Shown: positions 1 through 8,507, counted from the stretch's first letter. The stretch: 64,000 bases of DNA from Candidatus Shapirobacteria bacterium (GCA_028710865.1 JAQTUF010000004.1:1-64000); one strand, 5' to 3'. The notes: generated by a model not told the origin, from the sequence alone. Translations and numbers: made by a program.

Positions 1-25
1 GTCAATGGTTCGCCGCAGCCTGTAA
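1..25. repeat. Degenerate interspersed repeat, copy A
   Basis: Bases 1-16 are identical to 2078-2093, and bases 13-25 (CCGCAGCCTGTAA) are identical to 2875-2887. It lies directly before the first gene and is cut by the window edge. It is much richer in GC than its surroundings. Origin unknown. Confidence 0.5.
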
Positions 26-56
26 TAGTGACTATATAGAAATGGTAAAATCGGTT

Positions 57-1538
57 ATGCTGAAAAAAATCTTAATTCCAATAGTTGTCGTGATTGTTTT
101 AATTGTTGGTTTTGTTTTTTTGAAAAAAGATAAAAATTCTTCTTTGGATCAAACAGTTTACGAAGAAACATTGTCAGTATCAAGACAATATGCTTTGTTG
201 AGATACGAAAGTGAAAATGTTTTGGTAAAGGCAAAAGAATATGGTGATTATGATAAATGGGATCAAGAATTAACTTCAATTATTGAAGATTGGAAAAACT
301 TGGAAGGTGACGTGGCAGAACTAGAAAAAAATGCAGAAAAATTGGCCAATGAAAAAACAGCTTTTGATTTAATTAAAAATACTTATGCTTACGATTCGGT
401 CGAGGTACAAAAAGTGATCGAAAGTGCTCCGATGGGTAAACAGATTAGAACTTTAGCTAAACATTTTGGGGTAGATGCTAAAATGGCTCAGTTAATTTTG
501 AATCAATCACAAGATCAAGCAACCAGAGAGGCATGGGGTGAGGCTGGAGACACCTTTCAATCTCTTGAAAATGATGCGGTAAGACTAAAAAATGGTTGTA
601 AGGTAACTGTATATGTAGGTACGGTGGCTTTAAGCGGAGGAATAGCTGGGGTTGTTTCGTCTGGAGCTATTGCTACTGCTGGAACTGTAGTAGCCGGAGC
701 TGATTTAGCTTTGGAGATTACCGAAGATGAAGCTAGGATAGCCCTTGGAGATAAAAACAAAATTACCGAAATGGCCGGAAGTATTCGAAGTGTGACTGAA
801 CCAGCATCAGGAATTTTGGCTATTGCTAATATTCCTGGAAATTTAAGTAAAGCAGTTGATAAATTTGTTGCGGTGAATTTCGCCGCTGATCAAGTCCGAT
901 CTGGTATTCAAGATAAAAAAATTATTGGAATTAGTATTAAATCCGATGATAAAGGTGAGGTAAAAGCAGAAGTTTCTGGATTAACTGCAGATGAATTGCC
1001 AATTTGGAAAAAAGATAATAATGTAGTTGAAACCAAAGAAACCGGGGAAGAAGTAATGAAACAAATTGAGACAGAAGTTGAAGAGGAAAAAATAACGGAA
1101 GTGCCAACAAAAGAAGAAGAGAAAAAAGAAACCGTAAAAACAGATTCTGAAAATACTGGGATTCAAACATTTAAAGTAGTTAATGTAAGCGGAGCCTCTT
1201 ATATGATGGATAGTTGTTTTAGTTCGACTTGTTGGGATGACCTAGACGCTGACCCAACAGAAGATAGAGATTTGGGTGGAATTTATACGATGGGTAAGGT
1301 TTTTGGCAACGGAGAAAGTTTTGAGAAAAGTTTTCGAACATCAGATTTAAAGGATACTAATCGTTTAGACGGGGGTTATAAAATAACAGCTTATTTTGCC
1401 ATAGCTCCTTTTGAAGGTCCAAAAAATAAAACAATTGATTATGGAACTTGGTTGAATGAATCTGTAGAAATACAAGCCAAATATGGAGACAAACCAGTAA
1501 TTGAATGGGATGGAAGTAGTTTGAAACAAGTTCAATAG
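57..1538 (+). CDS. Membrane-anchored protein of unknown function
   Basis: I do not recognise a family. An N-terminal hydrophobic helix (about residues 4-22) with two lysines before it suggests a membrane anchor with most of the chain outside. Residues about 180-225 form a Gly/Ala/Val-rich hydrophobic stretch that could be a second membrane or pore-like segment. Residues about 320-370 are a Glu/Lys/Thr-rich linker, followed by a C-terminal domain of about 115 residues containing the only close cysteine pair (SCFSSTC). The start was moved to the ATG at 57 because TAAAAT at 46-51 ends 5 bases upstream, the leaderless pattern seen throughout; an in-frame ATG at 42 is the alternative. Flanked by repeat copies A and B. 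Confidence 0.6.
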   Translation: MLKKILIPIVVVIVLIVGFVFLKKDKNSSLDQTVYEETLSVSRQYALLRYESENVLVKAKEYGDYDKWDQELTSIIEDWKNLEGDVAELEKNAEKLANEKTAFDLIKNTYAYDSVEVQKVIESAPMGKQIRTLAKHFGVDAKMAQLILNQSQDQATREAWGEAGDTFQSLENDAVRLKNGCKVTVYVGTVALSGGIAGVVSSGAIATAGTVVAGADLALEITEDEARIALGDKNKITEMAGSIRSVTEPASGILAIANIPGNLSKAVDKFVAVNFAADQVRSGIQDKKIIGISIKSDDKGEVKAEVSGLTADELPIWKKDNNVVETKETGEEVMKQIETEVEEEKITEVPTKEEEKKETVKTDSENTGIQTFKVVNVSGASYMMDSCFSSTCWDDLDADPTEDRDLGGIYTMGKVFGNGESFEKSFRTSDLKDTNRLDGGYKITAYFAIAPFEGPKNKTIDYGTWLNESVEIQAKYGDKPVIEWDGSSLKQVQ

Positions 1539-1576
1539 TTATAGAGATAAAAAGGTTCCAGACCCACCTGCTCCGC
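1538..1576. repeat. Degenerate interspersed repeat, copy B
   Basis: A 39-base unit that starts at the last base of the preceding stop codon. It matches 3565-3603 at about 33 of 39 positions and shares the core CAGACYCACCTGCTCCGC with 2840-2887 and, more weakly, 2184-2210. It sits between two convergent genes. No perfect hairpin is visible, so it is not an ordinary terminator. Confidence 0.55.
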
Positions 1577-1581
1577 CAAGA

Positions 1582-2034
1582 TTACATATACCCTAACTTA
1601 CGGAACAAATTGATTGATGGTGGGGTGAGTTTTTGGTTCTGAAGATCTGATAAATCAAACCAATCGTATTCAACTAAGTCGTCTGAAAGTATTATTTTTA
1701 CGTCTTTTGAGTTTTGAGGTAATTGAATTTTGTAGACATTAAATTCCATTTCACAGATAACTTTCTCTCCAGTAGATAATGTTTTTTCTGAAGTCCCTTT
1801 CCCTTGATTATCAACCAGTTTGATCTCCAAGCTAGAAATATCAATTCCGGTTTCCTCTTTTATTTCTCTGATTAAAGCCGTTTCTTTTGTTTCTCCTTCG
1901 TCAACACCGCCGCCAGGAATATGCCAACAATCGGAATAAACCCCACCTTTGTTTGTATCTTTTTGACCCATAAACAACTTACTATCTTTGGAGAAGATTA
2001 AAGCAGAAACGATCACTCGATTAATTGTCCGCAT
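1582..2034 (-). CDS. Nudix hydrolase (MutT-like)
   Basis: Members of this family cleave nucleoside diphosphates linked to another moiety, using divalent metal. The Nudix box is complete at about residues 41-63: GG, then E, then REIKEETGI, matching G-x5-E-x7-RE-U-x-EE-x-G-U. The 150-residue length is normal for a single-domain MutT-type enzyme, and the substrate cannot be deduced (damaged dNTPs, sugar nucleotides and others are possible). The ATG start is supported by TATAAT at 2042-2047 on the minus strand, 7 bases upstream, so the message is probably leaderless. It stands alone in a block of single accessory genes. Confidence 0.85.
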   Translation of the reverse strand: MRTINRVIVSALIFSKDSKLFMGQKDTNKGGVYSDCWHIPGGGVDEGETKETALIREIKEETGIDISSLEIKLVDNQGKGTSEKTLSTGEKVICEMEFNVYKIQLPQNSKDVKIILSDDLVEYDWFDLSDLQNQKLTPPSINLFRKLGYM

Positions 2035-2077
2035 TGGTTAGATTATAATCTAGATTTGCAAAATAGGTTCTAACTGC

Positions 2078-2093
2078 GTCAATGGTTCGCCGC
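2078..2093. repeat. Degenerate interspersed repeat, copy C (short)
   Basis: Sixteen bases identical to window positions 1-16 (GTCAATGGTTCGCCGC), in the gap between the Nudix gene and the DUF2314 gene. The rest of the 2035-2310 gap is AT-rich and holds only this, copy D, and the Nudix promoter. Confidence 0.5.
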
Positions 2094-2183
2094 CAAATTC
2101 TAGTTTTTCCCGAAAGTTCCATGTAATATAACTAATGATACTTAACGAAGAAAATCAAACTTGTTCCTGTTTAGCTTCAATTT

Positions 2184-2210
2184 CGTTCCAGACTCACCTT
2201 TTCCGTCAAG
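2184..2210. repeat. Degenerate interspersed repeat, copy D
   Basis: Shares TTCCAGACTCACCT and the following TCCG with copies B, E and F. Found in the same gap as copy C, 2035-2310, in which I see no other gene or RNA. Confidence 0.4.
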
Positions 2211-2320
2211 CGTTGTAGTGATTAATTTTGAACTGTATTTTAAATTTTTATCCGATTTTGTTTTATTAAATTATGTTTGTTTAATTCATTAAAATATGTT
2301 AGAGTTAATCAGGAGTGGTT

Positions 2321-2779
2321 ATGAATAAATTAAACCAAAAACAAATTTTTCTTTTTTCAGGTGAAGATGAAGGAATGCAAGAAGCTATAAAAATTGCACA
2401 AGAGGAATTTCCAAAGTTTAAAGAAGAAATTGAGACTGAATCAAAAAGAATTCTTCCAGTAATGACTGAATGCTTAATAAAATATGCGTTCCCATCGGAT
2501 GATAATAAAGTTAAAATGGAACATATGTTTCTTTCTAATATTTATTCTGATGGAAACAATGTTTATGGAACTCTTGTTAGTGAACCGCTATATACAAAAA
2601 AAGTAAAAGAAGGTGACAAAATCAAAGTTGAATTAGATAGAGTTTCTGACTGGCTTTATATAATTGATGATAAAACTCATGGTGGTTATACATTTAAGTA
2701 TATGTGGAAAAAATTTTCTGATTTTGAAAAAGAGAAGTATAGAAACCACCCTCCTTTTTGTTGGTTAGAATTAAATTAA
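2321..2779 (+). CDS. DUF2314 family protein
   Basis: The C-terminal half (VKEGDKIKVELDRVSDWL, followed by DDKTHGGYTFKYMW at about residues 110-128) matches the DUF2314/YegJ-type domain, whose biochemical role is unknown. At 152 residues it is close to a single-domain length. It has no signal peptide or membrane helix, so it is probably cytoplasmic. The ATG at 2321 was chosen over the in-frame GTG at 2315 because AGGAG at 2311-2315 sits at the right spacing. This makes it one of the few genes in this block with a Shine-Dalgarno site. Monocistronic, between repeat copies D and E. Confidence 0.65.
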   Translation: MNKLNQKQIFLFSGEDEGMQEAIKIAQEEFPKFKEEIETESKRILPVMTECLIKYAFPSDDNKVKMEHMFLSNIYSDGNNVYGTLVSEPLYTKKVKEGDKIKVELDRVSDWLYIIDDKTHGGYTFKYMWKKFSDFEKEKYRNHPPFCWLELN

Positions 2780-2839
2780 AATATTTGACTTTGAGTGTTT
2801 TGTGGATAATTGAAACGTTTATCAAAAAATAAGGGTGAT

Positions 2840-2887
2840 ATAAAAAATATAGAAAAGTTTCAGACTCATCTGCTCCGCAGCCTGTAA
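2840..2887. repeat. Degenerate interspersed repeat, copy E
   Basis: Contains the core CAGACTCATCTGCTCCGC and continues into CCGCAGCCTGTAA, which is identical to positions 13-25. This copy links the B/F form of the repeat with the A form. It ends 8 bases before the TATACT promoter element of the next gene. Confidence 0.55.
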
Positions 2888-2906
2888 GGATTGTTATACT
2901 TCTTTA

Positions 2907-3563
2907 ATGAATTTGGATAGAAAATTAACTTCAAGTAGGTTTGGATTAATTGGTGGAAGTTTATCAATATTATTTTTCCTTTGTTTTTTAACGTTAGGAT
3001 TTTTGCAACCTGATTACAATCATATTAGAGATACTATAAGTAAATTGGTTGATGGTAAGTTTGGTTGGATACAAACGTTAAATTTTGGAATTCTTATTTT
3101 TTCGGCAGTTTTTATTGGTTTTGGATTGAAAAAAAATATCATTAAAAATAAAAATATTTTGGCAACGATAACTTTTTGGTTATGTGTAATTGAATTAATT
3201 GGGGTTTTAATTTTTCCAGCAGACAAAATTATTACAAATTACCATTTTGGTTTTACATCTCTATCTTTAACAGGAAAAATACATTATTTGGCTGCTTTTA
3301 TATTGATAATAACGATTTCAATGATGGCATTTTTAATAATCCAAGATATGAAAAAAAATTTGTATTGGAAAAAATTGGTTCCATATTCTTATTTTGTATT
3401 ATTTTTTAATTTAATATTTGGAATTATTTGGTATTACTTTAATGAACAAGGATTTTTGTTTGAATGGAAAGGATTGTTTCAGAAAATTATAGTTATTAAT
3501 ATACTTGTTTGGTTGGTTATAGTTGGCTTTAGATTGTGGAAACTAGAGATAAAAAATATTTAG
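2907..3563 (+). CDS. DUF998-like integral membrane protein
   Basis: Six hydrophobic segments can be counted in 218 residues, near 12-32, 52-72, 82-102, 125-145, 155-175 and 190-210. The loop after helix 1 (QPDYNHIRDTISKLVDG) and the following GWIQTLNFGI resemble the DUF998 signature. Function is unknown; the protein should lie in the cytoplasmic membrane. TATACT at 2895-2900 ends 6 bases before the ATG, fitting a leaderless transcript. The gene is monocistronic and bounded by repeat copies E and F. Confidence 0.65.
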   Translation: MNLDRKLTSSRFGLIGGSLSILFFLCFLTLGFLQPDYNHIRDTISKLVDGKFGWIQTLNFGILIFSAVFIGFGLKKNIIKNKNILATITFWLCVIELIGVLIFPADKIITNYHFGFTSLSLTGKIHYLAAFILIITISMMAFLIIQDMKKNLYWKKLVPYSYFVLFFNLIFGIIWYYFNEQGFLFEWKGLFQKIIVINILVWLVIVGFRLWKLEIKNI

Positions 3564-3564
3564 A

Positions 3565-3603
3565 GTTATAGGGATAAAAAGATTCTAGACTCACCCTCTC
3601 CGC
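3565..3603. repeat. Degenerate interspersed repeat, copy F
   Basis: Best partner of copy B: 39 bases beginning GTTATAGGGATAAAAAG, ending CTCTCCGC, and again starting just after a stop codon. A weaker remnant (GTTATAAAGGTCTAAACTC) follows the transporter gene at 5131-5149. Confidence 0.55.
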
Positions 3604-3630
3604 TCGTGTCGTGACAAGATATAATTAACT

Positions 3631-4266
3631 GTGTTAACAGAATATCAAACTTCAAAAAAAGAAATAAAACGTAGAGAAATAGCATTTTTGGAATTGATAG
3701 TTAGTTTATTCTTCGGTTCGATTTTAGCTTCGATATTATTTAATTTTCCAATTTCATATTTATTTTTTGTAGGGCTGGTTTTATTTTTTGTTTTAATGAA
3801 TTTTTGGTTAAAGAAATTTTTTGATAAATTTTTGAAAATGGAAACTTATTTATCAAAATATTTTTTGATTAGAGCGAAAGAAAAGTTTTTGATAAAAAAA
3901 ATTAATAAATTAACAATTAAAAGAACAATAAATAACACTATTAGAGAAATTGGAATATTTTTTGATAATGGAAAAAGTTTGTTTATTAATGGGCTTAGTA
4001 ATTTTGAAAAGTTTGAAATTAATTTACTAAAAAAAATTGGCAAAAATGTGGTGGTTAAAAATAGTCGTGAACCAATGAATTTTGATAGTATCTTCTTTTA
4101 CCCTATTCTTGGATTAATATTAAGTTTTGGAACTATCTATTTACTAAAATTAATGACTAATTTTAGTTATCAAACAATGAAAATTGTTTTGTGCGCTTCG
4201 ATAATTTATATTTTTTTGATGGGTATATATTTTATAATTTCAAAACTGATATCGAAGAGGTATTGA
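3631..4266 (+). CDS. Membrane protein of unknown function
   Basis: Four likely membrane helices (about residues 18-38, 43-62, 150-170 and 182-205) enclose a Lys/Ile-rich cytoplasmic middle region (about 65-145). The two-pairs-around-a-soluble-domain layout is seen in membrane PH-like proteins, but I cannot identify a family. The GTG start at 3631 is supported by TATAAT at 3620-3625, 5 bases upstream. The next gene starts 12 bases after the stop, with its own -10 element overlapping the end of this gene. Confidence 0.55.
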   Translation: MLTEYQTSKKEIKRREIAFLELIVSLFFGSILASILFNFPISYLFFVGLVLFFVLMNFWLKKFFDKFLKMETYLSKYFLIRAKEKFLIKKINKLTIKRTINNTIREIGIFFDNGKSLFINGLSNFEKFEINLLKKIGKNVVVKNSREPMNFDSIFFYPILGLILSFGTIYLLKLMTNFSYQTMKIVLCASIIYIFLMGIYFIISKLISKRY

Positions 4267-4277
4267 TAAAATTTGGA

Positions 4278-5129
4278 ATGATTGGAATTTTAAGTTATAT
4301 TTTTTACTTTATTGCAGCAAGTGCTTCTCCCCTTCAACGAAGATGGTTGGCAACAAAAAAGAATGCGGACAATAAAGGGCAAATAAGTTTCGCTTTTCAA
4401 GTAATGTTAATTACTGTTGGTTTAAGTTTGTTTTTGCCATTTTTTAAACCTTTTTATTTACAAGGAAACATTTTTTATTTAATTGGATTGGCTTTGATAT
4501 GTGGAATATTCGGTGGCGGATTTTTTATAGCTTCATATACGGCTCAAAAACATGTTGAAGCTGGGGTAACTACTCTAGTTAGCAATATTTATACCCCTGT
4601 AACAATAGTTCTGGCGACTTTTTTCCTTAATGAAAGATTAACAACAATACAAATATTTGGAACAGTGTTATTGTTGGTCGGAATAGTAGTTGTCTCTCAA
4701 AAACATAGAATAGGAAAATTAAAATTTGATAAATATTTTTTATTAATGCTTTTGAGTGGTGTGATGCTGGGAATTTCTTTAACTGCTGAAAGAACTTTAC
4801 AAAAAACTACAGGATTTACTACTGGAACAATGTTTAGTTGGTGGAGTCAATGTCTATTTTTAGGTTTAATAACTTTTTTAACTAAAAATAAAAATAAATA
4901 TACAAAGAAAGATATTGCTATCACAGGAGGTCTACGTTTTTTACAATCATTATCTTGGGTAATATTAACTTTTTCTGTTGGGAATTTGAGTTTAGTCTCT
5001 TCAATTACAACATTTAAAGTTGTAATTATTTTTATTGCTGCAGCAATATTTTTAAAAGAACGAGAAAATTTACCAAGAAAAATTATAGGTAGTTTAGTTT
5101 CTTTAGTTGGATTACTTTTGATGAAATAA
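4278..5129 (+). CDS. DMT-superfamily (EamA-like) transporter
   Basis: About ten hydrophobic segments in 283 residues, arranged as two similar halves (residues about 1-140 and 145-283). Each half ends in the pattern typical of EamA repeats: a helix with ATFFLNERLTTIQIFGTVLLL in the first and IFLKERENLPRKIIGSLVSL in the second. Such proteins export or import small metabolites; the substrate is unknown. The open frame extends upstream into the previous gene, but the ATG at 4278 is preferred: TAAAAT at 4267-4272 ends 5 bases before it, and the upstream residues are not hydrophobic like a helix. Confidence 0.7.
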   Translation: MIGILSYIFYFIAASASPLQRRWLATKKNADNKGQISFAFQVMLITVGLSLFLPFFKPFYLQGNIFYLIGLALICGIFGGGFFIASYTAQKHVEAGVTTLVSNIYTPVTIVLATFFLNERLTTIQIFGTVLLLVGIVVVSQKHRIGKLKFDKYFLLMLLSGVMLGISLTAERTLQKTTGFTTGTMFSWWSQCLFLGLITFLTKNKNKYTKKDIAITGGLRFLQSLSWVILTFSVGNLSLVSSITTFKVVIIFIAAAIFLKERENLPRKIIGSLVSLVGLLLMK

Positions 5130-5233
5130 GAGTTATAAAGGTCTAAACTCCATTCTTATTAATTTAAAAAATATTGATTAAAAAATTGATGGGATGGTTG
5201 TTGTCGACTGACAGTGGAACCATCCCGATGTTT

Positions 5234-6286
5234 TTAGAGTGACTCACAAAGATGTTTGTAAAGTTTGATAATCTCGGGGATGCTGGGAATATTTGAAAAA
5301 ATGTCTTTGCCCAACATTTTGTTGGCAACGGCCTGATAAGCCCAAGAAACAGTATTAATCCATTCTTCTGGCAACCTTGGCGGCGAAAGAGAAACAAATT
5401 GTTTCCAATTCTCTATGCCATTTTCCTTGGCATATTTTTTTGCTTCATCAACCTCTTTTTTCCATGGAGTTGGGTCGTAATATTGACGCAGCATTTCTTT
5501 GCTGATTGAGATTCCTTGATAAGTGAAACGACACTCATCCAACGTCCCAAATACATCAACTACAACTATTTCTCGATGAGGACCAAGAGCTAATTCAATC
5601 TTGCCGTCTTCATTTTGAAGCCCAGCTTTATCGGCTAATAAATTGATGACGTCAATACAACGAGAAAGAATTTCTTTTATCTTTTCAATCTCGCCTTTTT
5701 GAAGATGGGCAATTTTTTCCGCTTCCTGCCAGGTGACCGGCCGATCAGTTTCTTCAAGTTTGGTGGTTACCTCAAAGTAAGGTTTTGGTAACCTCTGTCC
5801 AGGAACCGGTTCTTTATCCAAACCCAGGTCTTGGTAATCCAATTTTTTTTCCTTGATACGTCGAAAGATACTTGACCCGGGAGGTAAACCAAGCCGATAA
5901 ATGATCTCCAACGGAATGAGGTAATTATTTTGACCCTTAAGCGCTGAATAATCATATTCTCCATTTTTGAAAATCGGCTTAATCACTTGGAATAAGTCAA
6001 CTTTCATTTTGGTGGTTGGCCTACTTAACCCACGGACAAGTTGAAGTTCTTGATGGCTTCCGTTCAGACCTCTGTAATGCGATTGAATATTGTTGCCAAA
6101 TCGCGATCTGAGATTTTCAAAGGCGACTGCCGACATGATGCATAAAGCAGCTCCTTTAAAAGGGATAACATCTGGCATTTTACCCCAATCAAAGACTGAA
6201 AAATCGTCGCTGAAGTTAAAGATTCCTTCTCCAACAACATTTTTACTTGCTTCAATGAGGGTATCTAGACTTTTTACACTTCCCAC
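5234..6286 (-). CDS. purC: SAICAR synthetase (PurC), archaeal-like form
   Basis: PurC joins CAIR and aspartate with ATP in step 7-8 of purine synthesis. The chain shows the family motifs in order: FSDDFSVFDWGKMPD with IPFKG (about 25-45), NYLIPLEIIYR and PPGSSIFRR (about 120-145), EVTTKLEETDRP (about 170), DGKIELALG and VDVFGTLDE (about 230-255), and ISKEMLRQYY. FDWGKMPD and a length near 350 resemble archaeal PurC rather than the shorter bacterial enzyme. The start is the GTG at 6286, placed behind AAAGGAG; a GTG at 6295 is in frame but too close to that site. No other purine gene is nearby. GC is about 42% (25 of 60 in 5461-5520), well above the flanks. Confidence 0.85.
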   Translation of the reverse strand: MGSVKSLDTLIEASKNVVGEGIFNFSDDFSVFDWGKMPDVIPFKGAALCIMSAVAFENLRSRFGNNIQSHYRGLNGSHQELQLVRGLSRPTTKMKVDLFQVIKPIFKNGEYDYSALKGQNNYLIPLEIIYRLGLPPGSSIFRRIKEKKLDYQDLGLDKEPVPGQRLPKPYFEVTTKLEETDRPVTWQEAEKIAHLQKGEIEKIKEILSRCIDVINLLADKAGLQNEDGKIELALGPHREIVVVDVFGTLDECRFTYQGISISKEMLRQYYDPTPWKKEVDEAKKYAKENGIENWKQFVSLSPPRLPEEWINTVSWAYQAVANKMLGKDIFSNIPSIPEIIKLYKHLCESL

Positions 6287-6345
6287 AAAAATCACTCTCC
6301 TTTTTTTAATTTAATGTTCTTTAAAACTTTTGGAATAATGGTAAA

Positions 6346-6394
6346 AAAGTTGCTTTAACCTCCTTTCTATTTATCCAACCGGATTTTACCATGT
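6346..6394. promoter_or_regulatory. Divergent control region with inverted repeat
   Basis: Between purC and the next plus-strand gene, TGGTAAAA and TTTTACCA form widely spaced arms. Between them lies TATCCaacCGGAT, which resembles the palindrome ATTATCCGGATAAT upstream of the PP2C operon. Operator function is inferred only. Confidence 0.3.
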
Positions 6395-6553
6395 TTTTGT
6401 TTGTTTATAATAATACTCATAAATTGTTTGAGTAATTTAAATTTAGAATTGATAAAATAAGCCAGTATTAATTTGGATAGTGGATAGACCAACTCGGTTT
6501 GATTGTTTTGAGTCCTTTAAAAAATTGTCAAAAAAAAGAAAGGAGAATCTATA

Positions 6554-7021
6554 ATGCTTAGAATTGGAGATGTAATTCAATCGGAAATTTTCGCTTATGG
6601 AGTAAAAGACAGATTAATGGATGGTAAACCGACTGACGAAATTAGAATTGCCTTGGGAGAGAAAAGTCATAAAACACATTTCTCTAGAAGTGAAGAGGAA
6701 AGGTTAGTTGAGACAGCAAAAACTGGAGTAATCCCGACAAAAGACTATATACTTGATTTGGCTGTTTATGATGAATCGAGAGGAAAAGCTAAATTTGTGG
6801 TTATTGAAGCGGAAGAAAATTGCGGAGACAGTAGGGAAGGAATTCCCTCATGTTTTGAGATCAAGGCTAAACGTCTAAGAGAAAACGATGATTATGATCC
6901 AAAAGGAGAAATCATTTGGTTTTGTTTACTGGAATATCCAGCTAGTGTTGGAAATAGCCATTTTGAAGAAAAAATGATTAAGGTCGTCGGCCAAAAGAAA
7001 ATAGTTATAACTATTGAATGA
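6554..7021 (+). CDS. Small soluble protein of unknown function
   Basis: I do not recognise a family in these 155 residues. No signal peptide or membrane segment is visible. The sequence is rich in charged residues, with a likely beta-rich core (YILDLAVYD, KFVVIEAEE, EIIWFCLLEY, KKIVITIE) and a helix around SRSEEERLVETAK. An AAAGGAG site 9 bases before the ATG gives a clear Shine-Dalgarno start, as in the rest of this island. It is followed at once by a strong terminator, so it is transcribed alone, divergently from purC and ahead of pncB. Confidence 0.65.
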   Translation: MLRIGDVIQSEIFAYGVKDRLMDGKPTDEIRIALGEKSHKTHFSRSEEERLVETAKTGVIPTKDYILDLAVYDESRGKAKFVVIEAEENCGDSREGIPSCFEIKAKRLRENDDYDPKGEIIWFCLLEYPASVGNSHFEEKMIKVVGQKKIVITIE

Positions 7022-7040
7022 TTTTTAACAATTTTTTAAC

Positions 7041-7075
7041 AAAGTCTGTAAAGTATAATTTACAGACTTTTTTTA
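7041..7075 (+). terminator. Rho-independent terminator
   Basis: AAGTCTGTAAA pairs perfectly with TTTACAGACTT around a 6-base loop and is followed by a run of Ts. It closes the unit of the gene ending at 7021. Confidence 0.9.
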
Positions 7076-7106
7076 TAGGGCAAAACAAAAATTATTTATT
7101 CTATTT

Positions 7107-7167
7107 ACTGATATTAAACTAATATTAGTCTTATAAGATTGATTATAGTGGATGTTTTTGATATAAT
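7107..7167 (+). promoter_or_regulatory. pncB promoter with upstream inverted repeat
   Basis: TTGATT (7139-7144), a 17-base spacer and TATAAT (7162-7167) form a good sigma-70 type promoter, giving a leader of about 100 bases before pncB. Just upstream, ACTGATATTA and TAATATTAGT (7107-7129) are near-perfect arms with a 3-base spacer, a plausible operator or activator site. I see no known riboswitch in the leader. Confidence 0.55.
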
Positions 7168-7272
7168 TTGAACCTATATTTAAATCCAGTGAACGAAAAG
7201 CGTTTGCTTTGATATAAATAGATCCTTAACAGTTTGTTTCTAAATAAAAAATTTTGGAAAGGAGTCATTAAA

Positions 7273-8484
7273 ATGACAATTTTTAAAAAGGTGTTGAAAA
7301 AACTAATGGAGATTCCAATTATTAAATCCATTTTGGATAACGACTTGTATAAGTTTACTATGATGCAAGCCGTTTTCCATCAGTATCGAAATGTTGAGGT
7401 TGAATACGATTTTAAGTGTCGGAATAAAGGGCAGAAACTCGGTTACTTAGCTGAAATAGTCAGACGCCAAATCGATTTTATGGCTAATCTTCAGCTGCAG
7501 GCCTTGGAAAAAACGTTTCTTCAAAGTAAAATTCGTTTTTTAACCCCTGACTTTATTGAATTTCTCTCAAATTTTCGCTTCGATCCTACCACTGTCACTG
7601 TCACTGATGATAATGGCGAACTACGAATTCACATCAAAGGCAAATGGGTCAATACCATCCTTTGGGAAGTTCCGATCCTGGCCATAATTAGCGAAGTCTA
7701 TTTTCGTAGCTTGCCTGATGCAGATCTGGAACGCAGTTATCAGGTTGGTAGAGAAAAACTTGCTAAAAAAATCGAGCTTATTAATTTCTATCATTTACCC
7801 ATCAACGAAATGGGTACTAGACGGCGATTCACTCGTGAATGGCAAGATGAAATGGTCGGTACACTCGCCCGTGAATGTTCCTGTGATGATTTTCGAGCTA
7901 CATCAAATGTTTTCTTAGCGATGAAGCACAATATCAAAGCTATGGGAACCATGGCTCATGAGTGGATTATGGCTCATTTAAGCTTGGTTAATGATATTAG
8001 TCAAGCACAAAAACGTGCCTTTCATGTCTGGCAGCAAGAATTTATTGCCGACTTGGGAATTGCCCTCTCAGATACTTTTGGTACCGATGCCTTTTACCGG
8101 GATTTTGATCTTGTTCTCAGTCGGTCATATTCTGGTCCTCGGCATGATTCAGGAGATCCGTACGCTTTTGGGTATAAAACCATAGACCATTATCAGAAGA
8201 TGAACATCGACCCGATCACCAAAATAGTTACCTTTAGCGATGGTTTGAAAATTAATGAAGAGATTATTGTTCCACTGTTTTTGACTTTTGTCCGTTATTT
8301 CCGAATTAATTTCGGTGTCGGTACTGATTTGTCCAATGATCTTGATCAGGATCCCTTAAATATCGTTATAAAGATGTCTTCTTGCCAAGGTAAACCTGTG
8401 GTTAAACTTAGCGATGTAGAGGGAAAGGAAATGGGTGATCCTGAAATGATCAAAAGGGTCAAAGAGGCCTATCCGCGAAGCTAA
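7273..8484 (+). CDS. pncB: Nicotinate phosphoribosyltransferase
   Basis: Makes nicotinate mononucleotide from nicotinate and PRPP, the committing step of the Preiss-Handler NAD salvage route. Visible family motifs in the 403-residue chain are DNDLYKFTMMQAV (about 22-34), EMGTRRRFT (179-187), SNVFLAMK, GTMAHEWI with the phosphorylatable His near 229, SDTFGTDAF, RHDSGDP and GTDLSND. The length is normal. The ATG at 7273 lies behind AAAGGAG; upstream codons to 7234 are in frame but lack a site. GC is about 43% (26 of 60 in 7861-7920). A nicotinamidase-like gene lies in the convergent operon 1 kb downstream, so the two may supply consecutive steps. Confidence 0.93.
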   Translation: MTIFKKVLKKLMEIPIIKSILDNDLYKFTMMQAVFHQYRNVEVEYDFKCRNKGQKLGYLAEIVRRQIDFMANLQLQALEKTFLQSKIRFLTPDFIEFLSNFRFDPTTVTVTDDNGELRIHIKGKWVNTILWEVPILAIISEVYFRSLPDADLERSYQVGREKLAKKIELINFYHLPINEMGTRRRFTREWQDEMVGTLARECSCDDFRATSNVFLAMKHNIKAMGTMAHEWIMAHLSLVNDISQAQKRAFHVWQQEFIADLGIALSDTFGTDAFYRDFDLVLSRSYSGPRHDSGDPYAFGYKTIDHYQKMNIDPITKIVTFSDGLKINEEIIVPLFLTFVRYFRINFGVGTDLSNDLDQDPLNIVIKMSSCQGKPVVKLSDVEGKEMGDPEMIKRVKEAYPRS

Positions 8485-8507
8485 TTATATTATTTAGAAA
8501 CACATTT

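Noticed and set aside
1..5160. True integron attC sites
   Set aside because: I could not find paired RYYYAAC and GTTRRRY core sites with the expected hairpin at the repeats, and no integrase gene is visible. Kept only as a cassette-like hypothesis.
7168..7272. Riboswitch in the pncB leader
   Set aside because: The 100-base leader has only weak hairpins and no pattern of a known NAD or purine riboswitch that I recognise.
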